From contig NZ_AXAS01000001.1 of the NCBI RefSeq assembly GCF_000472925.1, positions 62,001 through 126,000 on the forward strand: 64,000 bases of DNA, in the 5' to 3' direction. The translations under genes and the position numbers were made by a program. The DNA comes from Bradyrhizobium sp. Ec3.3. GTDB taxonomy: Bacteria > Pseudomonadota > Alphaproteobacteria > Rhizobiales > Xanthobacteraceae. Below, in pieces: positions 17,582 through 26,567 of this stretch. Numbering within the stretch: position 1 is the stretch's first letter; every line of letters begins with the position of its first letter. The notes under the pieces are model-generated. The model did no database searches. It was not told the DNA's origin and was given only the letters and a program-made list of their open reading frames with translations.

Positions 17582-19378
17582 TCACGTCGGAATCACCGGA
17601 AGTAGCACGTGCGACGGATGCTTCGGATCGTGATAGATGCGATGAAGAACCGGCGTGCTCCTGCACAAATGGTAGGGGATGTATTCGACGTTTGTTGCGC
17701 CGAGTACGCCGCTTCCCAGATCAAGGCAGGCGATCTCAATGCAGATCCGATGACCACGTCGAAATAAATTCGCAGTCGACAGAAGCTCGATGTTGTATTC
17801 GCTGATCTCGCCCGGCACGACCGGCCGTTGCGCTTCACGCGTCAGCCGATGCCAGGGCTTCCACGGCTTCGACCGGCTCGGATCAAGCGCGCGATGCGAC
17901 GCCTTCAGCCAGCCTCGCGTCAATTCGCGCGACGGCAAATCGGCGCGTATCTCGCGCTCGCCTTCCCGCGCCGTTCGGACGTGCGGGTCGGGGCCGACAT
18001 CTCTCAGGCTGATGATCCAGTTGGTGTCGTCCTGATCGATCGAGGCAAACAGATTGAGTACGCTAGGCCCGGCGATCAACACATCATGCGGCAACGGATC
18101 CGAAAGGAATCTGAGCTTCTCGATCCGGTTCGTCTGGGTCGGCGGCATCTGAACGAAGAGATCCGGCGGAATATAGTCGTCGACGCTCGACGACTTGAAC
18201 GGTTCGGCCGTCAGGCGCTCCCAACTGTTGAGATACAGCTTCGTCCATTGTGTCTCGGGAAGTGGCCAATCCTGTCCGCTCCGCCACTCGTTCGCTCCGC
18301 TCACGAAGTAGCGGACGGGAGGCTCTTCCATTACGCCAGTATCAACGTCGCGAAGCCAATGATCATACCAACGGAGCATATCACCGCGGAGCGCGCGCAA
18401 CGGCCTATCGAGATGGGCTGGCCCATTCAGGGTCAGTCGCTTCGGCGCCTTGATCTTCTGGAAGTAGGTTTGGGCACCGCAAAGGTGCGTCTTGTAGGTG
18501 TAGCCGTACCACGCAGCACCGGTATGCGTCGGAACGTTGATCTTCTCGAAGTCGTCCTCGGCTTTCTTGACGACATCCTCTGAGTCATACGGATCGATCA
18601 GCGTGTCAAAGAATCGCGGAAAGGTCTGTCCCTTCTGCACGAGCACGTTGTGTATGAACGGATACATCTTGTAGTCGGGATTCTGGAGCGCGAGCCGCCA
18701 GTTCTCTTCGCGTTCGGGCGAAAGCGGACCTGGCGCGCCGCGAGCGGTGTGCATCGTACTGACGTGATCGCCGACGTATCGGAAGGAATGGATCAGGCCG
18801 CCCGGATATTCCTCGCGAAAACCTCCCAGCACGCCATATGCCCCGCGAGGATCATACGGGAAGATGGCTTTCAAATGAGGCGGCTGTTGGCGGGCGGCAT
18901 GATACTGCTCGGACGCGAAGGCTCCGATTCCGATCATGCCAACGTTGCCGTCGGCGCACCAAGGTTGCTTCGCGATCCATTCGATCAGATCGAAGCTGTC
19001 CCATTCCCTCGAGCCACCGTCGCCGGATTTCAGCCAGCCCCGCGGCTGCGCCACGACGTGGATGTAGCCACGCGTGACGAAATACTCGGTGTCTCCGGCT
19101 TCCATGTGCCCCATCCAGAGCGACGACCAGGACGGTTGAGGAGGAAACGTCTTGGGATACTCATCACCCTGGAATTCCTTTGAATGAACTCCAAAAGCCA
19201 GCAGTACAGGAAACGGGCCAGGCGCGTCGGGCCGATAAATGTCCACCGCCAAATTGACGCCGTCGCGCATCGCGACCTGCACGTCCTTGTCGCAGACCAG
19301 CGCCTTGAAGTCCGCGGGACGATCGTAGTCACTCGGCGGCTGATTGCCGGAAGGAAACATCTTTTCGGGGGCCGTCAT
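17582..19378 (-). CDS. CocE/NonD-type hydrolase lacking the usual nucleophile Ser
   Basis: 598 residues with the X-Pro dipeptidyl-peptidase (S15) type catalytic domain and the C-terminal jelly-roll. Seen are VAMRDGVNLAVDIYRPDAPG, YIHVVAQPRGWLKSGD, SFDLIEWIAKQPWCADGNVGMIGI, then a domain ending in LLSTANLFRRGHRICIEIACLD and HVLLPVIPT. Members hydrolyse acyl esters or amides such as cocaine or beta-lactam side chains. The normal GxSYxG elbow is here GIGAFASEQ, so the canonical Ser is Gly, with the next Ser three residues on. Either the nucleophile has shifted or the enzyme is inactive. It follows the binding-protein gene after a stem-loop. Confidence 0.8.
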   Translation of the reverse strand: MTAPEKMFPSGNQPPSDYDRPADFKALVCDKDVQVAMRDGVNLAVDIYRPDAPGPFPVLLAFGVHSKEFQGDEYPKTFPPQPSWSSLWMGHMEAGDTEYFVTRGYIHVVAQPRGWLKSGDGGSREWDSFDLIEWIAKQPWCADGNVGMIGIGAFASEQYHAARQQPPHLKAIFPYDPRGAYGVLGGFREEYPGGLIHSFRYVGDHVSTMHTARGAPGPLSPEREENWRLALQNPDYKMYPFIHNVLVQKGQTFPRFFDTLIDPYDSEDVVKKAEDDFEKINVPTHTGAAWYGYTYKTHLCGAQTYFQKIKAPKRLTLNGPAHLDRPLRALRGDMLRWYDHWLRDVDTGVMEEPPVRYFVSGANEWRSGQDWPLPETQWTKLYLNSWERLTAEPFKSSSVDDYIPPDLFVQMPPTQTNRIEKLRFLSDPLPHDVLIAGPSVLNLFASIDQDDTNWIISLRDVGPDPHVRTAREGEREIRADLPSRELTRGWLKASHRALDPSRSKPWKPWHRLTREAQRPVVPGEISEYNIELLSTANLFRRGHRICIEIACLDLGSGVLGATNVEYIPYHLCRSTPVLHRIYHDPKHPSHVLLPVIPT

Positions 19379-19450
19379 TGCCTATGCCTCAGTTTCTTGG
19401 TGCAGGGAGCGCGAACTCCCCGACGGGTCATCTTTTTTCGCGCAGCGAGA

Positions 19451-19475
19451 CTGGTGGCGCCTGAGGCGCCACCAG
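19451..19475 (-). other. Stem-loop after the binding-protein gene
   Basis: A perfect 11-bp stem (CTGGTGGCGCC / GGCGCCACCAG) with a 3-nt loop, ten bases past the stop of the binding-protein gene at 19486. No T-run follows on the transcribed strand, so it looks like an mRNA-stabilising or partial-attenuation hairpin, as often found between a binding-protein gene and downstream genes, not a full terminator. Confidence 0.6.
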
Positions 19476-19485
19476 CGCTGCATGC

Positions 19486-20817
19486 TCATCCGTTGTAGAC
19501 GATTTGCTCACCGGTGATCGGCACGTTTGGATCGTTCGAGTGCTCGCAGATGACGTGAGCGATCTTGAACTTGCTGCCAGCCGTGGCTTTCTGGAACTGG
19601 GACCCGACGAGCGGCGTCGTCGCAATCACGTTCGGCATGGGTCCCGTGTTGAAGTCGACGACGCCAACGGTGGTCGTTGCCTTCAGCGTGCTGATCGCCT
19701 TCGCCAGGGCGGCCTTGTCGAGCGGATTTCCAGCTGATCTCACCGCCTCCAGGCCGGCGTCGAAGACCGCCATGCTGCTGCCAAGCTGCATGGTCACCTG
19801 CTTGCTTGACGCCTTCTCGTACCCGTCCGCCATCTGCTGCGACGTCAATTTGGTGACAGGGGACGTGTACGGGAACGCCGGATTCCAGGGCGCCACGTTC
19901 GATACGTTGATCCCCAACGCACCGAGCGCCTCGATCTCGACTGGCGAGCCCGCCGCTTTGGCCGCTTCCATGATCTTGGTGGTCTTGGTCAGTCCCTGCT
20001 GGGCCGCCTGACGCAAGAAGGTCGCAAAGTCCGGCGGCAGTACGAGCGCGTTGATGATTTCGCAGCGCTCTCGCTTGAACAGCGCAATCTGCGCCGAATA
20101 GTCCGTGGTTCCGTCTTCAAACGGACCCGGATCGATGACGGTGAAGCCGGCCTTGGTAAAAGCCTCGGGCAGAAATCCCCGCACGGCGTTTCCATCCGCA
20201 TCATTCGGATACATGACACCGACTTTCATGTTTGTCGGGATCATCTTCCAACGGCTGATGTAAGCTCCGGAGAACTGAGCACCGCCGAAGCTGAAGTGAT
20301 ACGTCCACTTGAAAGGAGACGGCTGGCCAGGCTTTGCGCCGCGCCCGAAGTACCAGGCTTCCCAAGGCATCACGGTCGACAGACACGGAACGCCAGCTGC
20401 TTCGCAGGCATCGGCGACGGGATTGACCACCTCGGGCGTCGAGGTCACCAGCATCAGGTCAACTTTCTCGTTCGAGATCAGCCCCTTTGCCAGTTGAGCC
20501 GCACGCGCCGGATCCGACTGGGAATCGCGATCGATAATCTCGACCCGATATGTCTTGTCACCGACCTTCCATCCCGATGCGAGCGCCTTCCGGCATTCGT
20601 CGAGGACATAGCCGTCGCACTGACCGAAAAAGCCCAGATTGCCTGTACGCGGGCTTACGAAGCCAATGCGGATCACGGCTTCGGAATCTGCGGCCCAGGC
20701 TCTCCGCACGCCAACGGCCGGCAGCATCGCAGCACCGGCCGACGCGCCGACCAAGAGGCTGCGCCGCGAGATTCCGGAGCTGCGGATTGAGTTATTCTGA
20801 CGTGATCGTTCTGACAT
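19486..20817 (-). CDS. HAAT-type periplasmic substrate-binding protein, Tat signal
   Basis: 443 residues. The N-terminus carries a twin-arginine signal (GISRRSLLVGASAG) and a cleavage-like AWA-AD. The mature part is a Periplasmic_binding_protein type 1 (LivJ-like) domain: VIRIGFVSPRTGNLGFFG, VEIIDRDSQSDPARAAQLAKGLI, MYPNDADGNAVRGFLPEAF. Closest in style to the protein at 28033-29310. It captures the substrate for the LivHMGF set downstream. It is the second binding protein in this operon; having two suggests two substrates or a duplication. Confidence 0.87.
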   Translation of the reverse strand: MSERSRQNNSIRSSGISRRSLLVGASAGAAMLPAVGVRRAWAADSEAVIRIGFVSPRTGNLGFFGQCDGYVLDECRKALASGWKVGDKTYRVEIIDRDSQSDPARAAQLAKGLISNEKVDLMLVTSTPEVVNPVADACEAAGVPCLSTVMPWEAWYFGRGAKPGQPSPFKWTYHFSFGGAQFSGAYISRWKMIPTNMKVGVMYPNDADGNAVRGFLPEAFTKAGFTVIDPGPFEDGTTDYSAQIALFKRERCEIINALVLPPDFATFLRQAAQQGLTKTTKIMEAAKAAGSPVEIEALGALGINVSNVAPWNPAFPYTSPVTKLTSQQMADGYEKASSKQVTMQLGSSMAVFDAGLEAVRSAGNPLDKAALAKAISTLKATTTVGVVDFNTGPMPNVIATTPLVGSQFQKATAGSKFKIAHVICEHSNDPNVPITGEQIVYNG

Positions 20818-20863
20818 GGACGTTTCTCCCCTCCTGACAATTTTGGTTCTTCGGCTTTCTGTC

Positions 20864-21859
20864 TCACGGCTTCATGATGATCTTTCCGAGCCCTCCTCCA
20901 CTGTCGAGCAGAGCGTGGGCGCTTCGCACATCGGACAGCGCAAATCTCGCCGCGACGACTGGCTTGATCTCGCCCCGGGCAAGCGCCCCAATCATCTCAG
21001 TCATCAGTGCACGCCTACCGTCCCGGTCATCGTCATAGATGTGAAACGAGAAGCACCGCACGGACGGACACACGCCCATGTGACCTCGCATGGCGCGGAT
21101 CAGGTTCTCCTCGGGCAGGCCGGCAAACGCGTTGTAGGTAACAAGCGTGCCCCATTTGCCCAGGACGCCCAGATAGCTCGTGAACTCGGGTCCGCTGACA
21201 TGATCCAGAACGAGCCCAACACCCCGCTCACCCGCGAGCCCTTTCGTGCGGGCTACGACGTCTTCGCGGCGATAGAAGATGACGTGATCGGCGCCGTTCG
21301 ACCGCGCGAACGCCGCTTTCTCGTCGGTGCTTACCGTACCGATCACGGTCATGCCGGCACGTTTGCCAAGCTGCACGAGTGCGGTCCCGACGCCACCGGC
21401 TGCCCCGACGACAAGCAGGGTCTTGGGTGCTCTCGGATGCAGGCATTCCTGCAACAGCGCATGCGCCGCCTGGTAGTTTGTAAGACACACGGCGGTCTCG
21501 ACATCGACATCTTCCGGAAGAACATGCACGGCGTCCGCAGGCACCACGACGTATTCCGCGTAGCATCCTCCGCGCATGCTGAGGTCTCGCGCGGTTAGCA
21601 GCACCTTCGTCCCGACAGAGACTTCGGTTACCCCAGCGCCGACCGCAGTGATCCTACCGGCAAGCTCGTTGCCGGGGTTTGCAGGAAGTGGTGGCATCCA
21701 TTTGTAGACGCCAGTCCGAATGAGCACGTCGGGATGACCGACACCGTAGGCCTCTGCACGGATCTGGACCTGCCCCGGTCCCGGCGACGGAATTGGTGCA
21801 TCGACATAGTCCAGGCTTTCCGGCCCGCCTGGCTTATGAACAAGGACCTGTTTCATCAT
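20864..21859 (-). CDS. Quinone-oxidoreductase-like (zinc-free MDR) enzyme
   Basis: About 331 residues; several starts lie close together (GTG 21874, ATG 21868, ATG 21859), the last reading MMKQVLVHKPGGPESL. MDR fold: YGVGHPDVLIRTGVYKWMPPLPANPGNELAGRITAVG and the NADPH-binding AAGGVGTALVQLGKRAGMTVIG. No structural-zinc cysteines and no CHTD motif, which fits quinone reductases and enoyl reductases. It sits between the two binding-protein genes, 5-15 bp after the first. The substrate is unknown. Confidence 0.82.
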   Translation of the reverse strand: MMKQVLVHKPGGPESLDYVDAPIPSPGPGQVQIRAEAYGVGHPDVLIRTGVYKWMPPLPANPGNELAGRITAVGAGVTEVSVGTKVLLTARDLSMRGGCYAEYVVVPADAVHVLPEDVDVETAVCLTNYQAAHALLQECLHPRAPKTLLVVGAAGGVGTALVQLGKRAGMTVIGTVSTDEKAAFARSNGADHVIFYRREDVVARTKGLAGERGVGLVLDHVSGPEFTSYLGVLGKWGTLVTYNAFAGLPEENLIRAMRGHMGVCPSVRCFSFHIYDDDRDGRRALMTEMIGALARGEIKPVVAARFALSDVRSAHALLDSGGGLGKIIMKP

Positions 21860-21874
21860 TCGCGCCATCCGCAC

Positions 21875-23089
21875 TCAGTTCTGCTTCACGAGCGGGCACC
21901 CGCCGTCGGCCAACGGACGGAACGCCTCGTCGCCGGGAACGGTCGCAATGACGTTGTAGAGATCCCACTCGCCCTTCGATTCGTTCGGCTTCTTGACTTC
22001 GTACAGATACATGTCGTGGACCATTCGGCCGTCGATGCGGATGTGGCCGTTCCTGGCAAAGAAGTCGTTGATCGGAGTTGCTCGCATCTTCTCCATCACC
22101 TTCGTCGCCTCGTCAGAACCGGTCGCCTCGATCGCCTTGAGGTAATGCATGGTCGCGGAATAGAGCCCTGCCTGCATCATGGTCGGCATGTGACCGACCT
22201 TCTCGAAGAACCGCTTCGAGAAGGCGCGCGTGCCGTCATCCGTGTCCCAGTAGAAGCCACCCGACACGATGAGCCCCTGCGCGGCCTTGACCCCGAGAGC
22301 GTGGGTGTCGTTGATCTCTTGCAACAGCGCGATGATCTTCTGCCCACCTTGCGTAATGCCGAATTCGACCGCCTGCTTCAGAGAGTTCGTGGTATCGGAG
22401 CCGCCATTCGCGAGCCCAATTACCTTAGCTTTTGACGCTTGCGCCTGAAGCAGGAAGGACGAGAAGTCTGGCGTATTGAGCGGGTGCCGCACGGCTCCGA
22501 GCACCTTGCCCCCGCTCGACTTCACGACGTTGGCGGTGTCACGCTCAAGCGCTTGCCCAAATGCGTAGTCCGCCGTGACAAAAAACCACGTGTCTTCCCC
22601 ACGCGCCACCATCGCCTTTCCTGCGACGTTTGCGGCGGCATAGGTATCGAACGTCCAGTGCACCGTGTTCGGAGAGCAGGCCACACCGGTGATGTCAGAA
22701 CTGCCTCCGCCGGAGTTGATATGAATCCTGTTCTTCTCACGCGTTAAGGCCGAGATCGGTAGCGCGACCGATGAGGTTGGGACGTCGAAGATCGAATCCA
22801 CCTTCTCGTTGTCATACCAATTGCGCGCGATGTTCATGCCGACATCGGGCTTGTTGAGGTGATCGGCCGAGATGACTTCGATCGGCCTTCCCGCCACCTT
22901 CCCACCGTAGTCGCCGACGGCCATCTGGACCGCGACCAGTGAGCCCTTGCCGGTGGAGTCGGAATAGACGCCCGACATGTCCGTCAAGACGCCGATCTTG
23001 ACCACGTCGTCGGAAATCTGCGCGTGCGCGGCAGCGATCTGGGTAGCCAAAGCTAAACCGGTCAATGCCGCGGCGGCGAACGTTCGCAT
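21875..23089 (-). CDS. HAAT-type periplasmic substrate-binding protein
   Basis: 404 residues with a Sec signal peptide (LTGLALATQIAAAHA-Q) and a type 1 periplasmic-binding fold: VKIGVLTDMSGVYSDSTGKGS, VEVISADHLNKPDVG-like region, and a C-terminal DGGCPLVKQN. A close relative lies at 44571-45800 in the mhp-like module. It is the first gene of the minus-strand operon running to 12934 and is preceded by a paired TTTCGAAA site 112 bp upstream, so it should be under the same control as the meta-cleavage operon. Confidence 0.88.
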   Translation of the reverse strand: MRTFAAAALTGLALATQIAAAHAQISDDVVKIGVLTDMSGVYSDSTGKGSLVAVQMAVGDYGGKVAGRPIEVISADHLNKPDVGMNIARNWYDNEKVDSIFDVPTSSVALPISALTREKNRIHINSGGGSSDITGVACSPNTVHWTFDTYAAANVAGKAMVARGEDTWFFVTADYAFGQALERDTANVVKSSGGKVLGAVRHPLNTPDFSSFLLQAQASKAKVIGLANGGSDTTNSLKQAVEFGITQGGQKIIALLQEINDTHALGVKAAQGLIVSGGFYWDTDDGTRAFSKRFFEKVGHMPTMMQAGLYSATMHYLKAIEATGSDEATKVMEKMRATPINDFFARNGHIRIDGRMVHDMYLYEVKKPNESKGEWDLYNVIATVPGDEAFRPLADGGCPLVKQN

Positions 23090-23200
23090 GAAGTGTTTCT
23101 CCCTCGATATTCCCGATGTCGGTTTCAGTTCGACCAGCGACCGACACTCGTCAGCACCGCGACCTCGAGTCAGTCCGCGAGACGGATCGTCCCAGGACCG

Positions 23201-23230
23201 ATTTTCGAAAACTAATTATATTTACGAAAT
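23201..23230. promoter_or_regulatory. Paired TTTCGAAA-type operator, transporter-operon promoter
   Basis: ATTTTCGAAA (23201-23210) and TTTACGAAAT (23221-23230), CG centres 19 bp apart, upstream of the binding-protein gene starting at 23089. The fifth promoter with this motif in the window. Confidence 0.55.
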
Positions 23231-23416
23231 CATTGCAAGCGCTGTTTTTGCCAGTCGCAAAATCCGTACGGACATTCGCTTATTGATCGCGCGACAGCGC
23301 CTTCCGCGGCTGAGCAGTCACGCCCATCCGTAGCGATATTCGAGTAGACTGCATTTGGTGAGGCCGATCAGCGCGACTGCCGGTGCTCACCTTCTCTCTC
23401 TCGTCGGTCGTCCTGA

Positions 23417-24301
23417 TCAGACACGGCGAGCGCCATTTGGCATCTGCTTAAGCCCGAAATGATAGTTGAGATGAAAGTACTCCTTGTCCGTCGCGCGGCC
23501 GTCCTGGGCCTTGCCGGGCGGACATCGCTCGAATGTACGGATCAAGCTGTCTTTCACGCCGAATACCACGTCGGAGTCGAGATACTTGTCGCCGGCCACG
23601 AAAACGTGCGTCACGAGCTGCTCGAAGCCAGGAGCAGAAATCATGAAATGCACGTGGGCCGGACGCCAGGGATGCCGCCCCTGCGCTTCCAGCATGTCCC
23701 CGACCGGGCCGTCGTGAGGGATCGGATAAGGCGCCGGCTTGATGGACCAGAAGTGAAAGCGCCCCTTGTCGTCAGCCCGGAAGCGCGCGCGCATGGCGAG
23801 GTCGCCGATCTTGTCGAGCTGTTGAACGTCATAATAGCCGTCGTCGTCAGAGTGCCAGACATCCACCACGGCACCTGGAAGCGGCCGGCCGTCGACGGTC
23901 GCGACCGAGCCGGTGACAAGGAGAGGATCGCCCTCCATGATCCCCGAGATGTCGTCGCCATTCTGCTTCTCGGGCGCCGCTTGAACGAAGAACGGGCCCA
24001 GGACCGTCGTCTCGGTTGCGCCTTCCGAGGTCGGATGGTTGATTGCGTCAACCAGCATGGAGACGCCAAGCGTATCCGACAACAGAATGAACTCCTGCCG
24101 CTTGTCGTCGCACATATGGCCGGTCCGGGTCAGAAATTCGATACCGAATTCCCACTCCTTCTGTGTCGGGCGGATTTCACGCACGAAGGCGTGCAGATGG
24201 CGGACCAGCGCCTCGCTCACCTGTTTGATCCGGGGATCGGACGCACCTTTGATGCGCTCCAATACGGCATCCGTGATGGTGTTCTCGTTGAAGTTACGCA
24301 T
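23417..24301 (-). CDS. Intradiol dioxygenase, hydroxyquinol 1,2-dioxygenase type
   Basis: 294 residues. The N-terminal dimerisation helices (HLHAFVREIRPTQKEWEFGIEFLTRTGHMCDDKRQEFILLSDTLG) precede the catalytic domain. Non-haem Fe(III) ligands are visible: Tyr in DDDGYYDVQ, Tyr in KPAPYPIPHDGPVG, and the two His in HPWRPAHVHFMIS. GATETTVLGPFFV is shared by hydroxyquinol and chlorocatechol dioxygenases. The expected reaction is hydroxyquinol + O2 to maleylacetate. It is the last gene of the operon starting at 31128. No maleylacetate reductase is visible in the window. Confidence 0.85.
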   Translation of the reverse strand: MRNFNENTITDAVLERIKGASDPRIKQVSEALVRHLHAFVREIRPTQKEWEFGIEFLTRTGHMCDDKRQEFILLSDTLGVSMLVDAINHPTSEGATETTVLGPFFVQAAPEKQNGDDISGIMEGDPLLVTGSVATVDGRPLPGAVVDVWHSDDDGYYDVQQLDKIGDLAMRARFRADDKGRFHFWSIKPAPYPIPHDGPVGDMLEAQGRHPWRPAHVHFMISAPGFEQLVTHVFVAGDKYLDSDVVFGVKDSLIRTFERCPPGKAQDGRATDKEYFHLNYHFGLKQMPNGARRV

Positions 24302-24341
24302 GAGACCTCCGTCAACTCTGCTCTCGCACGAAATTAACCGG

Positions 24342-24665
24342 TCAGATGCCGGCTTGCTTGATTGGATAATCGACTTGAAAGCGGCCTATGCGCAGGTCAC
24401 CGAGTGCCTCGCGCACCCGCAGATGCTCGGGATGGGTCGCATACGCCTGGAGCGCGGTGCTGTCCCGAAACTCAGAAAACAGGACGACGTCGCAGGCATA
24501 GTCGACATCGCTGACATCAACGCCGACTTCAATATGGGTGAGCCCGTCGATAAGCCCCCTTAGACCCTCGAACAGGGTTTTGACTTTGGTCCGCGCGGCA
24601 GTCCGCTCGTCAGCGGTTTCGCCGCGCAGCCGCCACATCACGATGTGCCTGATTGCGCCCGACAT
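24342..24665 (-). CDS. Dabb (stress-responsive A/B barrel) domain protein
   Basis: 107 residues from ATG 24665, with GGAAGG nine bases upstream. It has the dimeric alpha/beta-barrel pattern IRHIVMWRLRG, LTHIEVGVDVS, CDVVLFSEFRDSTALQAYATHPEHLRV. Such small proteins act as cyclases, monooxygenases or accessory proteins in aromatic and polyketide pathways. Its first 56 bases overlap the end of livM. It precedes the intradiol dioxygenase by 40 bp, so it may handle an unstable hydroxyquinol-type intermediate. Confidence 0.78.
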   Translation of the reverse strand: MSGAIRHIVMWRLRGETADERTAARTKVKTLFEGLRGLIDGLTHIEVGVDVSDVDYACDVVLFSEFRDSTALQAYATHPEHLRVREALGDLRIGRFQVDYPIKQAGI

Positions 24666-25698
24666 ACTCGTTTTCCTTCCCATTGTTGTATGCAGGCATG
24701 GCCTGCAACTTCACGCGATATCCGACTGGGAACAGCGATAGACCCCAGCGATTGGCTACGAAGCCCCAAATTCCCTGTGGGGCGACCATCATGACCAAGA
24801 TGGCCAAGCCACCGAGCACGATGAGGTAGATGGAGCCGAAGTCCGCCAAGAATTGCCGCAGGACGAAGTAGAGCAGTGTCCCGATGATCGGCCCCTCGAT
24901 CGTTCCGATACCCCCAATGACCACCATGAAGATGACGAAGGCAGTCCAGTCGGTCACACTGAACGCAGCGTTAGGTGCAATTCGCAATTTCTGCATAAAG
25001 ACGAGAGCGCCGACCATCGCGGTCGCGGCGGCGACAGCGACATAGACCAGCAGCTTCACGCGCGTGATGGACACACCGAGGCTAGACGACGCAACTTCGC
25101 TGTCGCGGATCGCAGTGAGGGCCAGTCCGATTCGGGAGCGAAGCAGGAGATAGACGATCGTAATCGAGCCGGTACCGAGTAAAAGCGCAGCCCAATAGAT
25201 CAGGGCCTCCCGCTCAGCTTTGGTGCTCGCCATCTCCCTCATCACCGTAATCGGCAGACTGAGCCCGGATCCTCCGCCCAGCGACGACATTTGTGCGAAC
25301 CCCAGACGAAACACCTCGGCAACGACCCAGGTACCGATCGCGAAATAGGCGCCGTTCAGCCGAAAGACGAGCACGGCCACCAGCGCAGATATCGGCGCGG
25401 CGACGAGAGCCGCGATCGGGATTGCATAAAGCGGGTTCCATCCAAGAGAGATGCAGATCGTGAACAGCATGTAGCCGCCGAAGCCGACATAGGCCTGCTG
25501 TCCGATCGAGACGAGCCCCGTGAAGCCAGCGAGCAAATTCCAGAGACTTGCGAGAGCAAGATACACCATGATCTCGCCGAGCAAGCGCAGGCTGGCTGTC
25601 GATCCCCAATAGGGAGCGGCGGCAAGCACCATCACGAGCACAATGGCACTAGCGAGAGCGAAACGGCTTGCCGCCGTTGCGCGGGTCACCTCTTGCAT
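24610..25698 (-). CDS. livM: LivM-type ABC permease
   Basis: 362 residues (ATG 25698, overlapping the livH stop as TGATG; GTG at 25701 is an alternative). Family marks are FTGLVSIGQQAYVGFGGYMLFTICI, the coupling region LTAIRDSEVASSSLGVSITRVKLLVY and VIGGIGTIEGPIIGTLLYF. The C-terminus (from about residue 335) is a hydrophilic tail overlapping the Dabb gene; shorter relatives end near VGYRVKLQ, so the tail may be an accidental read-through. Confidence 0.87.
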   Translation of the reverse strand: MQEVTRATAASRFALASAIVLVMVLAAAPYWGSTASLRLLGEIMVYLALASLWNLLAGFTGLVSIGQQAYVGFGGYMLFTICISLGWNPLYAIPIAALVAAPISALVAVLVFRLNGAYFAIGTWVVAEVFRLGFAQMSSLGGGSGLSLPITVMREMASTKAEREALIYWAALLLGTGSITIVYLLLRSRIGLALTAIRDSEVASSSLGVSITRVKLLVYVAVAAATAMVGALVFMQKLRIAPNAAFSVTDWTAFVIFMVVIGGIGTIEGPIIGTLLYFVLRQFLADFGSIYLIVLGGLAILVMMVAPQGIWGFVANRWGLSLFPVGYRVKLQAMPAYNNGKENEYVGRNQAHRDVAAARRNR

Positions 25699-26564
25699 CA
25701 CCGCGCCCCCCTTGGAAACAGGCCCTCAGGCCTGATGGCGAGGATGACGAGGAATGCGATGTGTCCGGCCAGCAGTTGCCATCCCGGATCGATCTGCGCA
25801 CCGATCGCCTGCGCGACACCTAGGATGACACCGCCGACCAGCGTACCCCACAGATTTCCAAGGCCGCCGATGATCACCGCCTCGAAACCGAAGATCAGTC
25901 GGCTGGGCCCCATGAAGGGATCGAAGTTCGATCGGGTCGCCAGGAACACGCCGGCGATCGCGACCACGGCGAGGCAGAGTGCCATGGCAAGACCGTAGAC
26001 CTTGCGGTTGTCCAGACCCATCAGCTGCGACGTCTCCGGATCGTCGGACACTGCGCGAAAGGACCGACCAATCTCGGTCCGGTAGAACACGAACTGGAGA
26101 CCGGCAACGACGACGACCGCCGTCAAAAATGTCAGGAGCGGCAGGTATCCGATGTCGATCCCGCGGGCCAAGGGGAAGCTTCCTGTTTCGATCGGGCCTG
26201 CAGCGAGTCTGCGGCTATCGGCGCTATAGACCTCGAGCAGCCCGTTTTGAACGATGATCGACAGCCCGAACGTAACGAGCAGCGGTGGCAGGATATCCTT
26301 GCCGAGCGTCCGGTTGAGGATGGCGGTCTGCAGCAGATAGCCAACAAGGCTCGCGATCGGGATGACGATCAGCAGGCTGACGAGCGGATGCAGACCGGAC
26401 AATTGTATGATCGTGAAGGCGAGATAGGCGCACGCGATGATCATATCGCCATGCGCAATGTTCACGATACGCATCACGCCGAAGATGAGCGACAGCCCTG
26501 TGGCGAACAGAGCAAACAGCCCGCCGACGAGCACGCCCTGCACGATGCCGTTGACCCAATCCAT
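25698..26564 (-). CDS. livH: LivH-type ABC permease
   Basis: 288 residues with the LivH motifs FATGLSLIFGVMRIVNIAHGDMI, RTEIGRSFRAVSDDPETSQLMGLD and FEAVIIGGLGNLWGTLVGGVILG. Inner-membrane channel subunit, partner of the livM just downstream. The start is 3 bp from the livF stop. Confidence 0.9.
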   Translation of the reverse strand: MDWVNGIVQGVLVGGLFALFATGLSLIFGVMRIVNIAHGDMIIACAYLAFTIIQLSGLHPLVSLLIVIPIASLVGYLLQTAILNRTLGKDILPPLLVTFGLSIIVQNGLLEVYSADSRRLAAGPIETGSFPLARGIDIGYLPLLTFLTAVVVVAGLQFVFYRTEIGRSFRAVSDDPETSQLMGLDNRKVYGLAMALCLAVVAIAGVFLATRSNFDPFMGPSRLIFGFEAVIIGGLGNLWGTLVGGVILGVAQAIGAQIDPGWQLLAGHIAFLVILAIRPEGLFPRGAR

Positions 26565-26567
26565 CGT

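Noticed and set aside
19431..19490. Rho-independent terminator after the binding-protein gene at 19486
   Set aside because: The hairpin is strong but the transcribed strand has no T-run, and genes on both sides are in one direction with tight context.
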